64,000 bases of DNA from Desulfitobacterium_A nosdiversum (GTDB lineage: Bacteria > Bacillota > Desulfitobacteriia > Desulfitobacteriales > Desulfitobacteriaceae): positions 2,976,001 to 3,040,000 of the forward strand of contig NZ_CP172056.1 of the NCBI RefSeq assembly GCF_049860565.1, given 5' to 3'. Position numbers and translations under genes: made by a program. Under the pieces are notes generated by a model. The model searched no databases. It was given only the letters and a program-made list of their open reading frames with translations, and was not told where the DNA came from. Shown here in pieces: positions 41,445 to 49,221 of this stretch; position 1 is the first letter of the stretch, and each line of letters starts with the position of its first letter.

Positions 41445-42983
41445 ATGGCCAAACGCACTTTTGTCTATGGTGCAACCATTCTTTTCGCAGCAAATTTTCT
41501 TAATCGTATTTTGGGATTTATCTATCAATATCTAATTATGACACATATTGGCGGCGAAGCTTATGGCTTGTTTAATATGGTTTTCCCCGTTTATATGATG
41601 GCACTGGTTCTAACCACTGCCGGGATTCCGCTTGCGGTATCAAAGATGGTTTCAGAAGCACTTTCCTTAGATAACTTGGCACGCATGCAAAACATATTTA
41701 GATTATCCCTCACCTTTCTATCGTTTTCCGGAGGGTTTGTAGCAATATCGCTTTTTTTTCTCTCTCCATACCTAGCTGACCATATCTTCCCTGACCCACG
41801 TGTTTTAAGGGTCTTTCTTGTATGTACTCCAGCCATCCTTATTGTTTCTATTTCTTCTGCTTTCCGCGGTTATTTTCAAGGACTTCAAAATATGGTTCCT
41901 ACAGCACTTAGCCAAATTAGCGAACAAATTTTACGCGTTCTCATTGGTTTTTCTGCTGCCATATATCTAGCTCCTCGTGGTGCTGAATGGGCTGCAACAG
42001 GCTTGGCTCTAGGGATGTTAGCTGGGGAAGTTATGGGATTGATCGTTATCTCCATACATTATCAATTAAAGAAAATAAAGTCTTATAAAGATGAACCCAT
42101 TCCCTCCGTATTTCAAGTCTATAAAGAACTTTTCACCTTATCCTCGCCAGTTACTGCAGGACGACTTATATCAACAGGTTTATCTTCGCTCGATGCCATG
42201 CTTATTCCTCAACGCTTGCAAATTGCAGGTTACACGGCACGTGAGGCAACAACTTTATTTGGCCAATTGGGAGGTTCTGCTTTTACCTTGCTCACCTTCC
42301 CCAGTGTTTTTACATTTGCCCTCGCAACTTCTCTTGTTCCTGCCATCTCTGAAGCTTCAGCTCGAAATCAGCATTACGTCGTAAAGGCGCGCAGTTCGGA
42401 GGCCATTCGTTTAACCATCCTGCTGGGACTTCCTTGTTTACTTATTCTTTTTTATTTTGCCAATCCTTTAACAGCCTTTTTTAAAAGCCAAAATATCGCT
42501 CCCATCCTCAGGATACTTACTCTAGGCGGTATCTTTTCTTATCTTCAGCAAACAACAACCGGAATTCTTCAAGGACTTGGGAAAGTATATATTCCGGTTA
42601 TTCACTCCATTATCTCAGCACTTTTACGAATCCCTATTCTTTATGTCTTAACTGCCCAACCAACCTGGGGATTAACGGGTACTGCCCTTGCCTATGTTTT
42701 TGGATTTTTTATTATGGCGCTATTAAATATTGGAGCGCTTATTCGATATACAGGAATGCCCCTTGACCTTCAGCGTTTTTTCCTCCAACCTATAAGCGCT
42801 GGAATAGGAATGATGCTTCTTTTTAAACTTACAATTACAATAGCTGAAAGCCGCAGCTGGTTTGTTCTAATTCAAATCATAATCGGCTTAATTTGTTATT
42901 TTGCTATTCTTATATTGAATGGAGGAATAACATTAAATGATCTTCGGAAGTTACCCTGGCTTGGCAAATATATTCCCGTTTAA
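41445..42983 (+). CDS. SpoVB-like polysaccharide/lipid flippase (MOP superfamily)
   Basis: A 512-aa transporter with about 14 membrane helices. It begins MAKRTFVYGATILFAANFLN and has the SpoVB/MurJ-like GLFNMVFPVYMMALVLTTAG and AGIPLAVSKMVSEA signature. ATG at 41445 follows GGAGGGAAAAC; the longer reading contains this site. SpoVB is needed for spore cortex formation; vegetative paralogues move other lipid-linked sugars. It is not linked to a polysaccharide locus here. Confidence 0.87.
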   Translation: MAKRTFVYGATILFAANFLNRILGFIYQYLIMTHIGGEAYGLFNMVFPVYMMALVLTTAGIPLAVSKMVSEALSLDNLARMQNIFRLSLTFLSFSGGFVAISLFFLSPYLADHIFPDPRVLRVFLVCTPAILIVSISSAFRGYFQGLQNMVPTALSQISEQILRVLIGFSAAIYLAPRGAEWAATGLALGMLAGEVMGLIVISIHYQLKKIKSYKDEPIPSVFQVYKELFTLSSPVTAGRLISTGLSSLDAMLIPQRLQIAGYTAREATTLFGQLGGSAFTLLTFPSVFTFALATSLVPAISEASARNQHYVVKARSSEAIRLTILLGLPCLLILFYFANPLTAFFKSQNIAPILRILTLGGIFSYLQQTTTGILQGLGKVYIPVIHSIISALLRIPILYVLTAQPTWGLTGTALAYVFGFFIMALLNIGALIRYTGMPLDLQRFFLQPISAGIGMMLLFKLTITIAESRSWFVLIQIIIGLICYFAILILNGGITLNDLRKLPWLGKYIPV

Positions 42984-42994
42984 TCAACATTTTC

Positions 42995-43252
42995 CTATTT
43001 TCTCCACCACTGCCGCATTTGATCGCCCCATTGCCAATAGCTTAAGAGAAAAGTAAAACCAAAAAACAAGAGAATAAATAATTTATAAATGAAATAGACT
43101 TTAAGTACTGTTAATAAAACCATAATTAACGCAATGGCTGCAGGTACGGCGAAAAGCTGTTTTAATCGCTTATCTTTTTGCTTCCATTTTTCTGGAGTAG
43201 AAAAAATAAATATAAAGAGTAGGAAGTAAAACAAAAAAACTCCAAATATCAT
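42995..43252 (-). CDS. Small three-helix membrane protein
   Basis: An 85-aa protein with helices at about 1-18, 38-55 and 58-76, separated by a KWKQKDKRLK loop, with a WWRK end. ATG at 43252 follows GGAGGAAGATATC. No family recognised. Confidence 0.65.
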   Translation of the reverse strand: MIFGVFLFYFLLFIFIFSTPEKWKQKDKRLKQLFAVPAAIALIMVLLTVLKVYFIYKLFILLFFGFTFLLSYWQWGDQMRQWWRK

Positions 43253-43370
43253 GATATCTTCCTCCAATAACAGTTCAACTTATATCCTCCAGATTTTTTA
43301 CACTATAAACAAATTTCATTTGGTTAAAATAAAAATGTTCCAAAAAAACAGATGAAAGGAAGTGCTCCAT

Positions 43371-43595
43371 ATGAGCCGTGGAAATCGAAGCGCAGGCATT
43401 TTACCCCAATCTGTTTTGGACGAGTTTAAATATGAGGTAGCCTCCGAATTAGGGCTAACCGACAAAATCCAATCTCAAGGCTGGGCAAATATGACTTCAC
43501 GTGAATGCGGTCATGTTGGCGGTCGAATTGGGGGAAGTATGGTTAAAGCCATGATTCGAAGAGCTGAAGAAAGTCTCAAGAATGGCGGTTTATAA
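43371..43595 (+). CDS. Alpha/beta-type small acid-soluble spore protein
   Basis: A 74-aa SASP that coats and protects spore DNA. The GPR protease site is in KYEVASELGL, and the conserved C-terminal half is WANMTSRECGHVGGRIGGSM followed by VKAMIRRAEE. ATG at 43371 follows AAAGGAAGTGC. Expression is expected in the forespore under sigma-G. The Cys in SRECGHVGG replaces the usual Asn/Ser of this loop. Confidence 0.92.
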   Translation: MSRGNRSAGILPQSVLDEFKYEVASELGLTDKIQSQGWANMTSRECGHVGGRIGGSMVKAMIRRAEESLKNGGL

Positions 43596-43617
43596 AATAC
43601 TGCTCATCACTTGAAAT

Positions 43618-43655
43618 AAGGAGTACAGCTATTTAATTGCTGTACTCCTTTCAAA
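43618..43655. terminator. Bidirectional terminator between SASP gene and surE
   Basis: AAGGAGTACAGC (43618-43629) pairs with GCTGTACTCCTT (43639-43650), T-run on both sides. Confidence 0.88.
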
Positions 43656-44387
43656 TTATAGCATCAGCTTTAATTTATCAAAATCAGTCAAATTTGAATG
43701 CATCGGCGTAATGGAAATAAAATCCTCTTGAATTGCATATAAATCTGTTTCAGGATCGGTTTCAAGTGCTAAGGTACCGGATTGCCAATAGTATTCCCGC
43801 CCTCTTGGATCTACTCGATGTTCAAAAACGTTTTGATAAACTGCCTTTCCTAATTTCGCATATTTTATTCCTCTCCATTCGCTGGATGGAATAGGAGGTA
43901 TATTTATATTAAGCAGTCCTTTTGCGCAGGTTTGTTTTTTAAAAAAATCGTAAATAAAGCGGGCTGCATCATCAAAATCAAATTTATCAAACCCGGCCAG
44001 TGATACGGCAATAGAAGGAATGCCCAATAAAACGGCTTCCATTGCAGCCGAAACCGTTCCCGAATAGAAAACATCGGTTCCAAGATTAGGGCCATTATTT
44101 ATTCCCGAAATTACAAGGTCAGGCTTAGGGACAATTTCACCTTGTATGGCAAGTTTAACACAATCCGCAGGATTACCACGAACCGCATACCCTTTAAACC
44201 CTTTTGTTAAATTATGTTCTGTGATCATAAGAGGTTCGGCAAGCGTAATAGAATGCCCTGTTGCCGATTTTTGGCTCTCTGGTGCAACAACTGAAACAGA
44301 TAAAAAGGGATCTTCCTCAAGTATTCCTAAAAGGGTTTGCAGTCCCTTAGCGAAATAACCATCATCATTTGTCAATAAAATATTCAT
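43656..44387 (-). CDS. surE: 5'/3'-nucleotidase SurE
   Basis: A 243-aa survival phosphatase. The start is set at the family N-terminus MNILLTNDDGYFAKGLQ, which holds the metal-binding DD pair; SGINNGPNLGTDVFYSGTVS is the second signature. It removes phosphate from nucleoside monophosphates. The ATG is 10 nt past the stop of the small upstream YpmA-like gene, so the two are probably co-translated. Confidence 0.92.
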   Translation of the reverse strand: MNILLTNDDGYFAKGLQTLLGILEEDPFLSVSVVAPESQKSATGHSITLAEPLMITEHNLTKGFKGYAVRGNPADCVKLAIQGEIVPKPDLVISGINNGPNLGTDVFYSGTVSAAMEAVLLGIPSIAVSLAGFDKFDFDDAARFIYDFFKKQTCAKGLLNINIPPIPSSEWRGIKYAKLGKAVYQNVFEHRVDPRGREYYWQSGTLALETDPETDLYAIQEDFISITPMHSNLTDFDKLKLML

Positions 44388-44397
44388 CTTTGTCGCA

Positions 44398-44571
44398 TTA
44401 TTCAACTTCATAGATTGAAATTACCATACTCTCATCTTTTTTTGTTAAACCGAACATTAAATGATAATTTTTTAAGCTTTTATTAAGGAAATCAACGACC
44501 TTATACATTTCGGAGTTCGCGTTAACACGTTGTGTCGCAATTAACTCCAGTTTTCCCTTATCCCGTTCCAT
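44398..44571 (-). CDS. YpmA-like DUF4264 protein
   Basis: A 57-aa protein: MERDKGKLELIATQRVNANS, then MYKVVDFLNKSLKNYHLMFG and a MVISIYEVE end. It matches B. subtilis YpmA in size and in the LYK-VD-LN-LK...LMFGL core. AGAGGTAACATA precedes the ATG. Function unknown. Directly upstream of surE. Confidence 0.75.
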   Translation of the reverse strand: MERDKGKLELIATQRVNANSEMYKVVDFLNKSLKNYHLMFGLTKKDESMVISIYEVE

Positions 44572-44618
44572 TATGTTACCTCTTCTCTGGTAAAGCTATA
44601 ATTAATAATACTATATGC

Positions 44619-45185
44619 TTAATGATGTTCAATTAAAGAGAATGCCTCTGATCGGGTAGACTGACTTGTTTTAAAAATTCCTCGAACTGCTGAAGTTATC
44701 GTTTTTGATCCGGGTTTTTTTACTCCCCGCATCGTCATGCACATATGCTCTGCTTCAATAACTACGAGAACCCCTTGAGGATTTAATTCTTTCATAATTG
44801 AATCAGCAGTCTGAGATGTTAAGCGTTCTTGAAGCTGAGGTCTTTTGGCGTACCCTTCGACCACTCTGGCTAGCTTTGAAAGCCCGGTAACTTTCCCCTT
44901 TCTTGGGATATAAGCTACATGTGCTTTTCCATAAAAAGGTACGAGATGATGCTCACACATCGAATAGACAGGTATATCCTTAACAATCACCATCTCTTCG
45001 TGTTCTTCTGAAAATTGTACTTTTAAATGAGAACTGGGATCTTCATGTAATCCTGAAAATACTTCTTTGTACATACGAGCTACCCGTTTGGGCGTATCAC
45101 GCAATCCTTCTCTTTCCGGATCTTCGCCAATTGCCTCAAGGATCATATAAACTGCTTGTTCTATTTTATCTGTATCGACACCCAA
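44619..45185 (-). CDS. folE: GTP cyclohydrolase I
   Basis: A 188-aa enzyme that opens GTP to dihydroneopterin triphosphate, the first step of folate (and queuosine-related) synthesis. Signatures: YSMCEHHLVPFYGKAHVAYI with the zinc Cys and His, LARVVEGYAKRPQLQERLT, and EAEHMCMTMRGVKKPG with the second zinc Cys. The TTG start follows GGGGGAAAGAGAAAC. It stands alone, about 45 bp past the ypmA-like start. Confidence 0.95.
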   Translation of the reverse strand: MGVDTDKIEQAVYMILEAIGEDPEREGLRDTPKRVARMYKEVFSGLHEDPSSHLKVQFSEEHEEMVIVKDIPVYSMCEHHLVPFYGKAHVAYIPRKGKVTGLSKLARVVEGYAKRPQLQERLTSQTADSIMKELNPQGVLVVIEAEHMCMTMRGVKKPGSKTITSAVRGIFKTSQSTRSEAFSLIEHH

Positions 45186-45324
45186 GTTTCTCTTTCCCCC
45201 TCATACTCTTATCAAACGTGTTACCTGATCTTTATCTTCACTCTTAGTTCAGTCTAAGTTCTAAATCACAGCATTACTTTATCTATTTTAGCATTATCGT
45301 CATAAAGTTCGCAACTTTTAAGAA

Positions 45325-45365
45325 AAGCGCCTTTCCTCGATATAACTTTTTCGAAGAAAAGCGCT
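45325..45365 (-). terminator. Intrinsic terminator of the TPR gene
   Basis: AGCGCCTTTCCTCGA and TTCGAAGAAAAGCGCT form an imperfect long stem; TTTTCTTAAAA follows on the minus strand. Confidence 0.7.
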
Positions 45366-45372
45366 GATTTTG

Positions 45373-46530
45373 TTATGCTAATTTTAAAGCTCGGTTAAAA
45401 CAATCAATAGCACGATCATGCTCCTCAAGTTCATCATATATATTTCCTAACAATGCCCAGCCTTCTGAATGATCTGGCTGAATACGAAGTAAACGTTCTA
45501 TGGAATCAATCCCCGCTTCCCAATTTCCCTTTTGAACATGACATACAGCCAAATTATATAAAATCAATGGATGCCCCTGGGCAAGTTTTAAGGCTTCTTG
45601 ATAGTATTCTGTGGCTTTTCGGGATCTTCCGAGTTGAACTAGTGTATAGGCCATATTATTAAGCAATATTGGATCATTCTTACACAAAGAAAACGCTCTT
45701 TCTTGTAAATTCAATGCTTCTAAGGATCGTCCCATATTTTGATACACTGCCGCCAAATTACATAATGCATCATAATGATCCGGCTCATGCTTTAGGACCA
45801 TTTTAAAATAGTGAACTCCTTTTTTAAATTCATTAAGTTGAACATAACAATAGGCTAACCGGGCGACATTATCTGGATTGACTCCATAACGAAGCGCACG
45901 ATCAAAACTAACTGCTGCCTGCCGAATTTGCTGCAGCTGTAAATGGCTTTCAGCTTTCATTTCCCAATAGACAGCATTATGGGGTTTAATTTCACAGCAC
46001 CCTTGATAACAACGTAAGGCTTCAAGATGATCACCATGATAAGTATAAATTGTTCCAAGCCGAAAAAGTATTTCAAAATTTTTAGGGTTAGTTAGAATGG
46101 CTTTATTTAAAATATCAATTGCAGCTTGATGATCTCCAAGCTCTAACTTAATATCTGCTTGAAGCTCGAGATAAACTGGATTTTGGGGTTCCTGATCCAA
46201 TGCCTTACCAATTGCCTCAGAAGATTCGCGGAGCAGACCTTGAGCAATACAGCAACGAGCCATAAGATAATAGATCTCACCGTCTAGTGTAACATCCTGC
46301 CCCAAACATTTTTCTAAATAATCCTTAGATTCCTGATATACTTCGTGTTCAATTAGAAGTCGAACAATTTTAAGCTGAGGCTGGCTCGTTTCTTTCTCTA
46401 GGAGCTGAAGCCAATTCTCAATTGATTTTTCCAATGTCCCAGATAATATCCAGTTCCAATTTTGTAGCCAATCTTTCCAGGAAGTCTTCCTTTGCCACTG
46501 AACTTTACGACCGGTTGTCAATGGAAACAT
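45373..46530 (-). CDS. Tetratricopeptide-repeat protein
   Basis: A 385-aa cytosolic protein with about eight consecutive TPR units from residue 85 to the end (e.g. NPVYLELQADIKLELGDHQA, HSEGWALLGNIYDELEEHDR). No signal peptide or catalytic domain. ATG follows AAAAGGAGCGACGCCC. TPR arrays serve as protein-protein scaffolds; the partner is unknown. Confidence 0.85.
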   Translation of the reverse strand: MFPLTTGRKVQWQRKTSWKDWLQNWNWILSGTLEKSIENWLQLLEKETSQPQLKIVRLLIEHEVYQESKDYLEKCLGQDVTLDGEIYYLMARCCIAQGLLRESSEAIGKALDQEPQNPVYLELQADIKLELGDHQAAIDILNKAILTNPKNFEILFRLGTIYTYHGDHLEALRCYQGCCEIKPHNAVYWEMKAESHLQLQQIRQAAVSFDRALRYGVNPDNVARLAYCYVQLNEFKKGVHYFKMVLKHEPDHYDALCNLAAVYQNMGRSLEALNLQERAFSLCKNDPILLNNMAYTLVQLGRSRKATEYYQEALKLAQGHPLILYNLAVCHVQKGNWEAGIDSIERLLRIQPDHSEGWALLGNIYDELEEHDRAIDCFNRALKLA

Positions 46531-46620
46531 AGGGCGTCGCTCCTTTTACCATATTTTACTAAATTATTTCGCCCTATGGTATCCTTTTCCTCCTGTTATT
46601 TTCGTTCTTATTCCGTCAAA

Positions 46621-46650
46621 AAAGCACGTTTATTCTAACGTGCTTTGACA
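46621..46650 (-). terminator. Hairpin at the end of the Fur-family gene
   Basis: AAAGCACGTT (46621-46630) and AACGTGCTTT (46637-46646); the stem includes the last codons, and a T-run follows on the minus strand. Confidence 0.75.
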
Positions 46651-47085
46651 TTTCTGGCAATATCCAAGGAATTTAAGATCATGGTCGACGACTTTAAATC
46701 GATTTCGTTTAAATATTACAGTTTCTAACGATTCTAACAAATCATCATCAAATTCTGAAACTTCGCCGCAGTTTAAACAAATAAGATGGTGATGATGATG
46801 TTCATCCTTCCGAGTAAATTCATAACGACTGCGGCCATCACCAAAATCGTTTTTTTGTAAAATCCCCAGCTCAGCCAATAAGTCCAAGGTTCGATATACA
46901 GTTGCTAATCCCATATCCGGGTACTCGTTTTTCACGAGCGAATAAACATCTTCCGCACTTAAATGCCGAGCGGAATTCTCAAGAAACGTCCTTAATATGG
47001 TTTGACGCTGAGGAGTTAATTTATAGGAATTATTACGCAGCCGATCACAAATGGTTTTATAATCTTCGTGTTCACCTTCCACCAT
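46630..47085 (-). CDS. Fur-family metal-responsive repressor
   Basis: A 151-aa Fur protein. Winged helix: KLTPQRQTILRTFLENSARH and LATVYRTLDLLAELGI; metal sites: EHHHHHLICLNCGEVSEFDD with the first CxxC, and GYCQKCQ with the second. The four-Cys structural zinc site and HHHHH run are typical of Fur and also of Zur and PerR, so the metal sensed is not fixed by sequence. ATG 47085 follows GGAGGGAAT. Confidence 0.9.
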   Translation of the reverse strand: MVEGEHEDYKTICDRLRNNSYKLTPQRQTILRTFLENSARHLSAEDVYSLVKNEYPDMGLATVYRTLDLLAELGILQKNDFGDGRSRYEFTRKDEHHHHHLICLNCGEVSEFDDDLLESLETVIFKRNRFKVVDHDLKFLGYCQKCQSTLE

Positions 47086-47158
47086 ATTCCCTCCTCATTT
47101 CCCTTCTTCTATTATATGCTTCACTTTCTTTTTTGCAAAGATGTTCCTATGAAAGTAA

Positions 47159-48442
47159 CTAAGAACGGTCAAATACCTCGAAAATCGCAAATTTTAAATA
47201 ATTGGTCTCTGGGCTTCCCAGTAAAATTGGATGATCTTTGCCTGCTCTCCGAAATTCAATAAGGCGTAAAATCTTTTTCGCGTCGGCGGCAGCTTTTAAT
47301 ATCGTCTCCAAAAATTCTTCCTCACTTACATGATATGAACAGGAAGCACTCACTAAAATGCCACCCGTCTTCACGAGTTTTAGTCCTTGAAGATTAATCT
47401 CTTTATAGCCTCTCAAGGCACTTTGTATCGTTTTGCGGCTCTTGGCAAATGCCGGCGGATCAAGAATGACAATGTCCCATGTTTTTTCTTCCTTAACTTT
47501 CTCACGTAAGAAATCAAACACATTGGCCTCGACAAAATCCGTCCGGTGTAAAAATCCATTTTGCAAGGCATTATGTTGAGCCATTTCAATCGCCCGCTGC
47601 GATATGTCAACACATGTAACCTTTTTAGCCCCATATTTGCATGCATTTAACATGAAGGAACCTGTATGGGAAAAACAATCAAGAACCTCCGCACCGTCCC
47701 AAAACGGATTTTTAATCTCTTTGCCCTTTGAGTCGTATGGGATCCCTTCCCGGAGTTGTATTCCTCTTCGTTCTCCCCAACCCGTCATTAAAGGTTTTAA
47801 AGAAGCTCTATTTTCCCTTTGGTCAAAGAAGTATCCTGTCTTTTGACCTTCTGCTACATCAACCGTAATCCTAATTCCATTTTCTTCAACAGTAACCACT
47901 GTATCAAAAGCTTGTCCAACAAAGCCTGTTCTTTGCTCCAATCCTTCAAGTTCACGAACAGGAACATCACTGCGTTCATAGATCCCTCGAGGTTTAAATA
48001 CCTCTTGAAGTGCTTGGAATAGCATTTCTCTTCGACGATCCATACCGCGAAATAAAATTTGTACAACCAAAATATCTTCATATTTATCGACAATTATTCC
48101 CGGTAAAAAATCCGCTTCTCCGTAGATTACTCGACATGAGGAAGCCTCTGGAAGCAGCCATTCTCTCCGTTGCCATGCTTGTCTTACTCTATCATAAAAC
48201 CACTCGTTGGTAATCTTTTCAGGATGATAAGAAAGTATTCTTACGGCAATTTGCGAATTTGAGTTATATAATCCCTGCGCCAAAAAATGTCCCGCATGAT
48301 TGACGATATCTACCAAATCCTCTTCATCGCTTTGCTCTCCTTCTATTTTAGCGATTTCACTTTTATAAATCCAAGGATGACCTTGTTCTAGCCGTTTACG
48401 CCGATTTTGAGTTAAAAAAACCTTTATATTGCTCAAATTCAT
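47159..48442 (-). CDS. Class I SAM-dependent rRNA methyltransferase (RlmI/RlmK-like)
   Basis: A 427-aa enzyme: N-terminal PUA domain (IKVFLTQNRRKRLEQGHPWI), a central domain, then the methyltransferase with VLDCFSHTGSFMLNACKYGA (SAM loop), VDISQRAIEMAQHNA, and VILDPPAFAKSRKT. RlmI methylates 23S rRNA m5C1962; DPP-type active residues are intact. The stretch between GWGERRG and the SAM motif is about 20 residues longer than I expect for the family. Start ATG 48442 or TTG 48436 (better spaced after GAGG). Confidence 0.88.
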   Translation of the reverse strand: MNLSNIKVFLTQNRRKRLEQGHPWIYKSEIAKIEGEQSDEEDLVDIVNHAGHFLAQGLYNSNSQIAVRILSYHPEKITNEWFYDRVRQAWQRREWLLPEASSCRVIYGEADFLPGIIVDKYEDILVVQILFRGMDRRREMLFQALQEVFKPRGIYERSDVPVRELEGLEQRTGFVGQAFDTVVTVEENGIRITVDVAEGQKTGYFFDQRENRASLKPLMTGWGERRGIQLREGIPYDSKGKEIKNPFWDGAEVLDCFSHTGSFMLNACKYGAKKVTCVDISQRAIEMAQHNALQNGFLHRTDFVEANVFDFLREKVKEEKTWDIVILDPPAFAKSRKTIQSALRGYKEINLQGLKLVKTGGILVSASCSYHVSEEEFLETILKAAADAKKILRLIEFRRAGKDHPILLGSPETNYLKFAIFEVFDRS

Positions 48443-48528
48443 TTCCTCACTTTCGCCTGTTGCTTCTCTTATTCAGCATTTTGTCCATTTATTAATTCCT
48501 TTATAAAATAATACCCAAAACCATAAAA

Positions 48529-48552
48529 AAAGGAAAGCATCAGCTTCCCTTT
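48529..48552 (-). terminator. Intrinsic terminator of the coat-like gene
   Basis: AAAGGAAAGC and GCTTCCCTTT pair over a 4-nt loop; a run of seven Ts follows on the minus strand. Confidence 0.8.
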
Positions 48553-48574
48553 CTTTACTTTAACATATTTCAGT

Positions 48575-48718
48575 TTAATATGGCCAGGGATATTGGTACG
48601 GATACGGACCGTAAGGATGATACCCATACCCGTAATATCCTGGATAGGCTGGAGCCGTTAGTGCACCAAGTCCAAATCCTAAGCCTAAGCCAAGCCCGAA
48701 AGGAATTAACCCGAACAT
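48575..48718 (-). CDS. Gly/Tyr/Pro-rich spore-coat-like micro-protein
   Basis: A 47-aa peptide: MFGLIPFGLGLGLGFGLGAL, then a Tyr/Pro/Gly tail (PGYYGYGYHPYGPYPYQYPW). The ATG follows AAAGGAGAGCTGAAA. The Gly-Leu head and Tyr-rich tail resemble coat or exosporium-associated peptides of Clostridia. It has its own terminator. Confidence 0.6.
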   Translation of the reverse strand: MFGLIPFGLGLGLGFGLGALTAPAYPGYYGYGYHPYGPYPYQYPWPY

Positions 48719-48846
48719 TTTCAGCTCTCCTTTCATAAGACAACATGTTGAGAATGATAGAAAAATTCACTTAATCAGTAAAATTACACTACCATATTAT
48801 GGTAGTTCAGGGCCATTTGTTACGATCATCTCGATTACACATAAAT

Positions 48847-48886
48847 GGACTGTCTCAATTATATTATTTTCTAATTGAGACAGTCC
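48847..48886. repeat. Perfect 15-bp inverted repeat
   Basis: GGACTGTCTCAATTA (48847-48861) and TAATTGAGACAGTCC (48872-48886). It lies just past the ykuS-like stop and probably stops or protects transcripts, although a T-run is lacking. Confidence 0.7.
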
Positions 48887-48914
48887 GTCATTACATAATT
48901 GCCTAATTAACAAC

Positions 48915-49154
48915 TTAAGATAGGCGGTCTCTTAACACTTCGACAACTTCCTCGGCACTTCGTCCTGAAGCATGAATGACCGGTACCCTAAGATTAGCCG
49001 GAGAAGCTAAAATATCCGTTCCATCTCCTTTGACAACAACCGCACGGACATTAAAAAGATCATCTCCCTCAAGGGAGGTAGTATGAAAACCTGAAGCATG
49101 CAAAGCTTGGACAACATTTGTAAGTCCTTCTTCAACCGCAATTTTCTTGTACAT
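48915..49154 (-). CDS. YkuS family (UPF0180) protein
   Basis: A 79-aa protein with the family start KKIAVEEGLTNVVQALHASG, a core DDLFNVRAVVVKGDGTDILA, and a C-terminal AEEVVEVLRDRL. ATG follows AAGGGGGTCGAAAAA. Function unknown; common in spore formers. Confidence 0.85.
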   Translation of the reverse strand: MYKKIAVEEGLTNVVQALHASGFHTTSLEGDDLFNVRAVVVKGDGTDILASPANLRVPVIHASGRSAEEVVEVLRDRLS

Positions 49155-49221
49155 TTTTTCGACCCCCTTATTATTAATTTTTTCTTTACGGCCTCTATAT
49201 ATACCGTTGAATATTTTCCAA